This document shows, one piece after another, positions 51,211 through 54,230 of a stretch of DNA of 54,230 nucleotides (its first letter is position 1; each line of letters starts with the position of its first letter). The stretch is from contig CADADN010000048.1 in NCBI GenBank assembly GCA_902786665.1, positions 1 through 54,230 on the forward strand. The letters run 5' to 3'. The stretch is from an uncultured Prevotellaceae bacterium. GTDB lineage: Bacteria; Bacteroidota; Bacteroidia; Bacteroidales; Bacteroidaceae. Under the pieces are notes generated by a model. The model was given only the letters and a program-made list of their open reading frames with translations. It made no database searches and was not told where the DNA came from. The position numbers were made by a program, and so were the translations under genes.

Positions 51211-53466
51211 ATGAAGAACAAGACATTGACGAAAATAGCCCTGCGCTACCGCGCCGTATTCCTCGACATCCGCCGCGAGGACATCGACATGCAATCCGAG
51301 GCCAGCATGCCTGCGATGGCATTCCTCGCCCGCTTGAAAGAGAATGGTTTCTGTGTCAGTGAGGAACTGCTCCATGCGTTGAACGCCGTTTCCATCGACC
51401 ATCTGGCAGACATCACATCATGCATCAACGACGTGATGGGTGTGAATCTCAACTGGGCCCCGCTGGTGAAAGGATGGCAAGTGCCAACAGGAGAAACGAT
51501 TGTCGACCATATCGTCACAATGTTAGCCAACATCTTCGGCGAGGAAGCAGGGTTCAAGGGCACCACCCTTCCCTGCGGCCATCTCATCCCCGAGGGCACG
51601 TTCCCCATCGAGCGTTACAACGGCTGTCCCTTCTGCGGAAAGCCCTTCAAGACCGCCAATTATGTCTATAAGGGCCAGGCCAGCAAGTTGAAGGAACTGC
51701 GTCTGTTCACCCTTGAGGACATGCAGAATATCTTCACATCCCTTCTCACCTCCGCCACGCCGCTCGACGGCACCCAGAAGGACTCGCTGGCACAACTGCT
51801 CCGCGAGTTGCCATTGCCCGACCAAGTGGAAGTCACGATGAAGGAAACCGCCATGCTCGTCATCAAATTGTTGGTGGAGCAAGGCAAGGCCGAGGAGGCG
51901 ACGAAACTTCTAAAGACCCCCACCGACATCTTACGCTACCTTTGGTATGAGAAAACCGGCCATTTGCAGATTATCGAGCCAAAGACACTTGTAGCCCATG
52001 CCAAGAAGTTATACTCACACATGTGGGGACCTTTAGACCAAAGCATGGATGCAGGAGAAAGCATGAAGAAGAACCTGCTTCTGAAATACGACCGCAGCAC
52101 CTGCCTTCGCGTGGCACGGTGGTTGAACGCCCTTCCCATGTCTGCCCGTCAGGCCGCGGAGGACATGAATCCGAAGCGTGGCATGTGGGTGCGCATCATC
52201 CGCGCCCTAAGGTTGGGCGAATATTCCCGTAAGAATGGCTTCAACCACCTTGCCCAACTTCTCGACGTGTTCTACAAGCAAGACTATGACACTTGGCAGG
52301 GACGTGTGGCCCAAGCAGAGGACCCCTCGAAGGTGCTGTCCATCCTTCAAGAACGTCCAGGAGCCTTCTCCCGTTGTCTGTTTTCCTCGATGCTCCGTCT
52401 CGGCAGCGACAAGGTTCTTGCCGCCTTCGAGGAAGTTGCCGACAAATTACCCGCCCGCCTGCTGCTTTCCCTCGGCAATGCAGCAGAAGCCTATTTCGAC
52501 CCCAAAGAGACACGCCTCGCCCGTCCCATCACCGGTGTGACCCATCAGCTCGAAGCCCACAAGTTGTTGGCTCTTTACAGTGACGAAGAGCGCAAGGAAA
52601 TGGTGGAAGGCGTCATCAACCTCTATCAGAAATCGATGGCAAGACGGTTTGCCGCCGTCAAGACAGAAGCCAAGACTATCTTCATCGATCCGTCTCTGTA
52701 TCACATCCCTGTCAGCGTGGGCGACCGCTCCGCCACCATCCAGGATGCGTCGTGCGCCCTGACAGGCATCCGTTTCCCCGTGGAAGGCGATGCCGTTCGC
52801 CTCTTCATGCAATGGGGCAAGGGCTTGCACGCGCAGCATCTCGACATGGACTTGAGTTGCCGCATCTCCCTTGCAAATGGCGGTATGGAAGAATGTGCCT
52901 ACTACCATCTGACCTGCGTGGGTGCCAAGCACTCCGGCGACATCCGCTCCATCCCCGAGAAGGTGGGCACGGCAGAATATATCGAACTCTCCCTTCCGGA
53001 ATTGGAGGCAGCAAATGCGAGGTATGCCATCTTCACCTGCAACGCCTACTCCACCGGCGCCCTCTCCCCCAACCTTGTCGTGGGGTGGATGAACTCCGCC
53101 TACGAGATGAAGGTGTCTGAGGAAGACGGCGTGGCCTACGACCCCTCCTGCGTGCAGCACATGGTGCGCATCAGTGAAGGCAACCTCTCCAAAGGCCTGG
53201 TCTTCGGCATCCTCGACGTTGCGAAACGCGAAATCATCTGGCTCGAAATGCCTTTCACCTCACAGACATTGAAAGGAGCCAACAGTGCTTCAGTCGAGGC
53301 TTATCTGCACAAGTTGGAAGCCAAACTCACCATTGGCAAACTCCTTGACATGAAGGCTGCGGCACAAGGACTTGAGCGCGTGGAGAAGTCGGAAGAAGCC
53401 GATGAGGCATACACTTACGAATGGGCGCTCAACCCAGCGCAAGTGACCCAAATTCTCCATATGTAA
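51211..53466 (+). CDS. RING-like and TerD-like domain protein (MXAN_6230/SCO0854 type)
   Basis: Large soluble protein of about 751 residues from the ATG at 51211; an ATG at 51175 is possible but leaves a leader of about 10 bases. The RING-like zinc site is L-P-C-G-H-L-I-P at about 120-127 and C-P-F-C-G-K-P-F at about 139-146. A long helical middle follows, and the C-terminal third (about 510-690; I-P-V-S-V-G-D-R, H-L-D-M-D-L-S-C-R-I-S-L, Y-I-E-L-S-L-P-E-L) resembles TerD-like domains. The family assignment comes from memory of that domain order. The divergent kinase with Sel1 repeats suggests a phosphorylation-linked stress or conflict system. Confidence 0.65.
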   Translation: MKNKTLTKIALRYRAVFLDIRREDIDMQSEASMPAMAFLARLKENGFCVSEELLHALNAVSIDHLADITSCINDVMGVNLNWAPLVKGWQVPTGETIVDHIVTMLANIFGEEAGFKGTTLPCGHLIPEGTFPIERYNGCPFCGKPFKTANYVYKGQASKLKELRLFTLEDMQNIFTSLLTSATPLDGTQKDSLAQLLRELPLPDQVEVTMKETAMLVIKLLVEQGKAEEATKLLKTPTDILRYLWYEKTGHLQIIEPKTLVAHAKKLYSHMWGPLDQSMDAGESMKKNLLLKYDRSTCLRVARWLNALPMSARQAAEDMNPKRGMWVRIIRALRLGEYSRKNGFNHLAQLLDVFYKQDYDTWQGRVAQAEDPSKVLSILQERPGAFSRCLFSSMLRLGSDKVLAAFEEVADKLPARLLLSLGNAAEAYFDPKETRLARPITGVTHQLEAHKLLALYSDEERKEMVEGVINLYQKSMARRFAAVKTEAKTIFIDPSLYHIPVSVGDRSATIQDASCALTGIRFPVEGDAVRLFMQWGKGLHAQHLDMDLSCRISLANGGMEECAYYHLTCVGAKHSGDIRSIPEKVGTAEYIELSLPELEAANARYAIFTCNAYSTGALSPNLVVGWMNSAYEMKVSEEDGVAYDPSCVQHMVRISEGNLSKGLVFGILDVAKREIIWLEMPFTSQTLKGANSASVEAYLHKLEAKLTIGKLLDMKAAAQGLERVEKSEEADEAYTYEWALNPAQVTQILHM

Positions 53467-53506
53467 ACGAGGCAAAAATATCATAATATCAACAAATTCC
53501 ACGACC

Positions 53507-54037
53507 ATGCAACCTACCAGACTCATCCTCACCCTCTTCGCCTTGCTCTGCACCTTAGGCGTTGCCGCCCAACCCCAAAGTCCGAAACAGCCCCCAGCTG
53601 CTCCCGAAATGGAGTTTGTGATGCAATTGCGCGTGACCCTTGGCGAAGCCTACTCCGCCGGTTCCACCCAGCATGGCGACCGCACCATCATCCCCATCAC
53701 CGGCGGCACCTTCGAAGGCCCGTTGTTGAAAGGCACCATCCTCAGTGGCGGCGCCGACTACCAATTAGGCAACAAGGCACTCAACCGCACCGAGTTGGAA
53801 GCCATCTACTGCATCAAGACCGATGACGGCGTGGTCATCCATGTGCGCAACCGCGGCATCATAGGGAGCGGCCAGGATGCCGAAGGAAGACCATCCTTCT
53901 ATTTCCGATGCGCACCGCAATTCGAGACCGACAGCAACAGCAAATATGCGTGGCTCAACAACTCCCTCTTCCTTTGCGCCCCAGACTTCGGTGCAGGGTT
54001 CCAAGGCATCGTCCTCAACGTGTGGAGAGTGAAATAA
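53507..54037 (+). CDS. Secreted DUF3237 protein
   Basis: Protein of 176 residues with a signal peptide (R-L-I, hydrophobic core, V-A-A-Q) and one DUF3237 domain: L-R-V-T-L-G-E-A-Y-S-A-G, G-D-R-T-I-I-P-I-T-G-G-T-F-E-G-P, L-S-G-G-A-D-Y-Q-L and V-I-H-V-R-N-R-G. The fold is a beta-barrel of unknown role. It follows the RING/TerD-like gene by 40 bases and is probably co-transcribed, although one is cytoplasmic and the other exported. Confidence 0.88.
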   Translation: MQPTRLILTLFALLCTLGVAAQPQSPKQPPAAPEMEFVMQLRVTLGEAYSAGSTQHGDRTIIPITGGTFEGPLLKGTILSGGADYQLGNKALNRTELEAIYCIKTDDGVVIHVRNRGIIGSGQDAEGRPSFYFRCAPQFETDSNSKYAWLNNSLFLCAPDFGAGFQGIVLNVWRVK

Positions 54038-54230
54038 ATCAAGCTGAACAGAAACAAGCGACGATAAAAAAATGAATTGGGATAAATGATAAAGAACACG
54101 CGCTCGGCTCTGCCGCTTGGCTCGTCCAAGAATTATCACTTAAGTTTCGGAAGTAAAAATGCCTTACAAAACTAGGTTTTGTTTTGTATGGCAACCGGTT
54201 GTGAAGTGAAGCCCGAAGGGCTGGGACGAC
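54038..54230. other. Non-coding end of the window
   Basis: No gene recognised. CAAAACTAGGTTTTG near 54170 is a short perfect inverted repeat, and CGCGCTCGGCTCTGCCGCTTGG near 54101 resembles a dispersed intergenic motif I associate with Prevotella genomes. It may be the start of a repeat element cut by the edge. Confidence 0.4.

Overview
The window looks like chromosome from a Prevotella-type member of the Bacteroidota. The evidence is the promoter grammar (TTTG, about 19 bases, TAnnTTTG, seen before several genes), weak Shine-Dalgarno sites, and typical lineage genes: a GldE-like CNNM/CBS protein, two DUF4230 proteins, an OadG with an N-terminal lamin-tail domain, a DUF4369/TlpA lipoprotein, a head-GIN lipoprotein, an M6 protease with a sorting-like C-terminus, and secreted GH2, GH43 and GH28 enzymes. 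No rRNA, CRISPR array, phage or intact insertion sequence was seen.

Layout. 1-6200: a cupin cut by the window edge, then a zinc-type macrodomain and a class M sirtuin (plus strand). These converge on a tight minus-strand operon: ADP-ribosylglycohydrolase fused to a HAD domain, metallophosphoesterase, second ADP-ribosylglycohydrolase, a lipoprotein, a small HExxH protein, and a decayed HAD gene at the end. This ADP-ribose and phosphate-ester processing island is the best candidate for a poorly described system. 6400-14400: two secreted GH2 enzymes, a GH43, a DUF2238 membrane protein and a truncated methyltransferase-like gene, with no SusC/SusD pair. 14400-18070: a DUF2975 membrane protein and XRE regulator pair under a promoter flanked by five CGATAAA sites, an MBL-fold hydrolase, and NAD synthetase. 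18068-23500: carB, a GH28 pectinase, and a phosphopantetheinyl transferase. 23500-32000: a secreted protein with two DUF4230 proteins, a coupled transporter/nuclease/rsmE operon, a PanE-type ketopantoate reductase, and a secreted M6 protease.

32000-38400: a GT2 glycosyltransferase, a 191-bp element with terminal inverted repeats, a phytase-like esterase, gldE, ssb, an unknown protein, four tRNAs (Gly, Leu, Leu, Gly) and nspC. 38500-47900: an AspT-type transporter, OadG, biotin carrier and OadB without the carboxyltransferase subunit, a ThiE-like protein, prs, a TlpA-like lipoprotein, a phenylacetate-CoA ligase and an ACT protein. 48000-54230: a head-GIN lipoprotein, a Ser/Thr kinase with ten Sel1 repeats, a divergent RING/TerD-like protein, and a secreted DUF3237 protein.

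A recurring non-coding theme is short-period tandem repeats placed just after gene 3' ends. One family has 11-base units (GGGGAGTTAAA) and nearly always ends in GGGACATATG; it occurs at five places. Three other tracts have periods of 9 or 10 bases. Gene functions are assigned from motifs read by eye; no database search was run.
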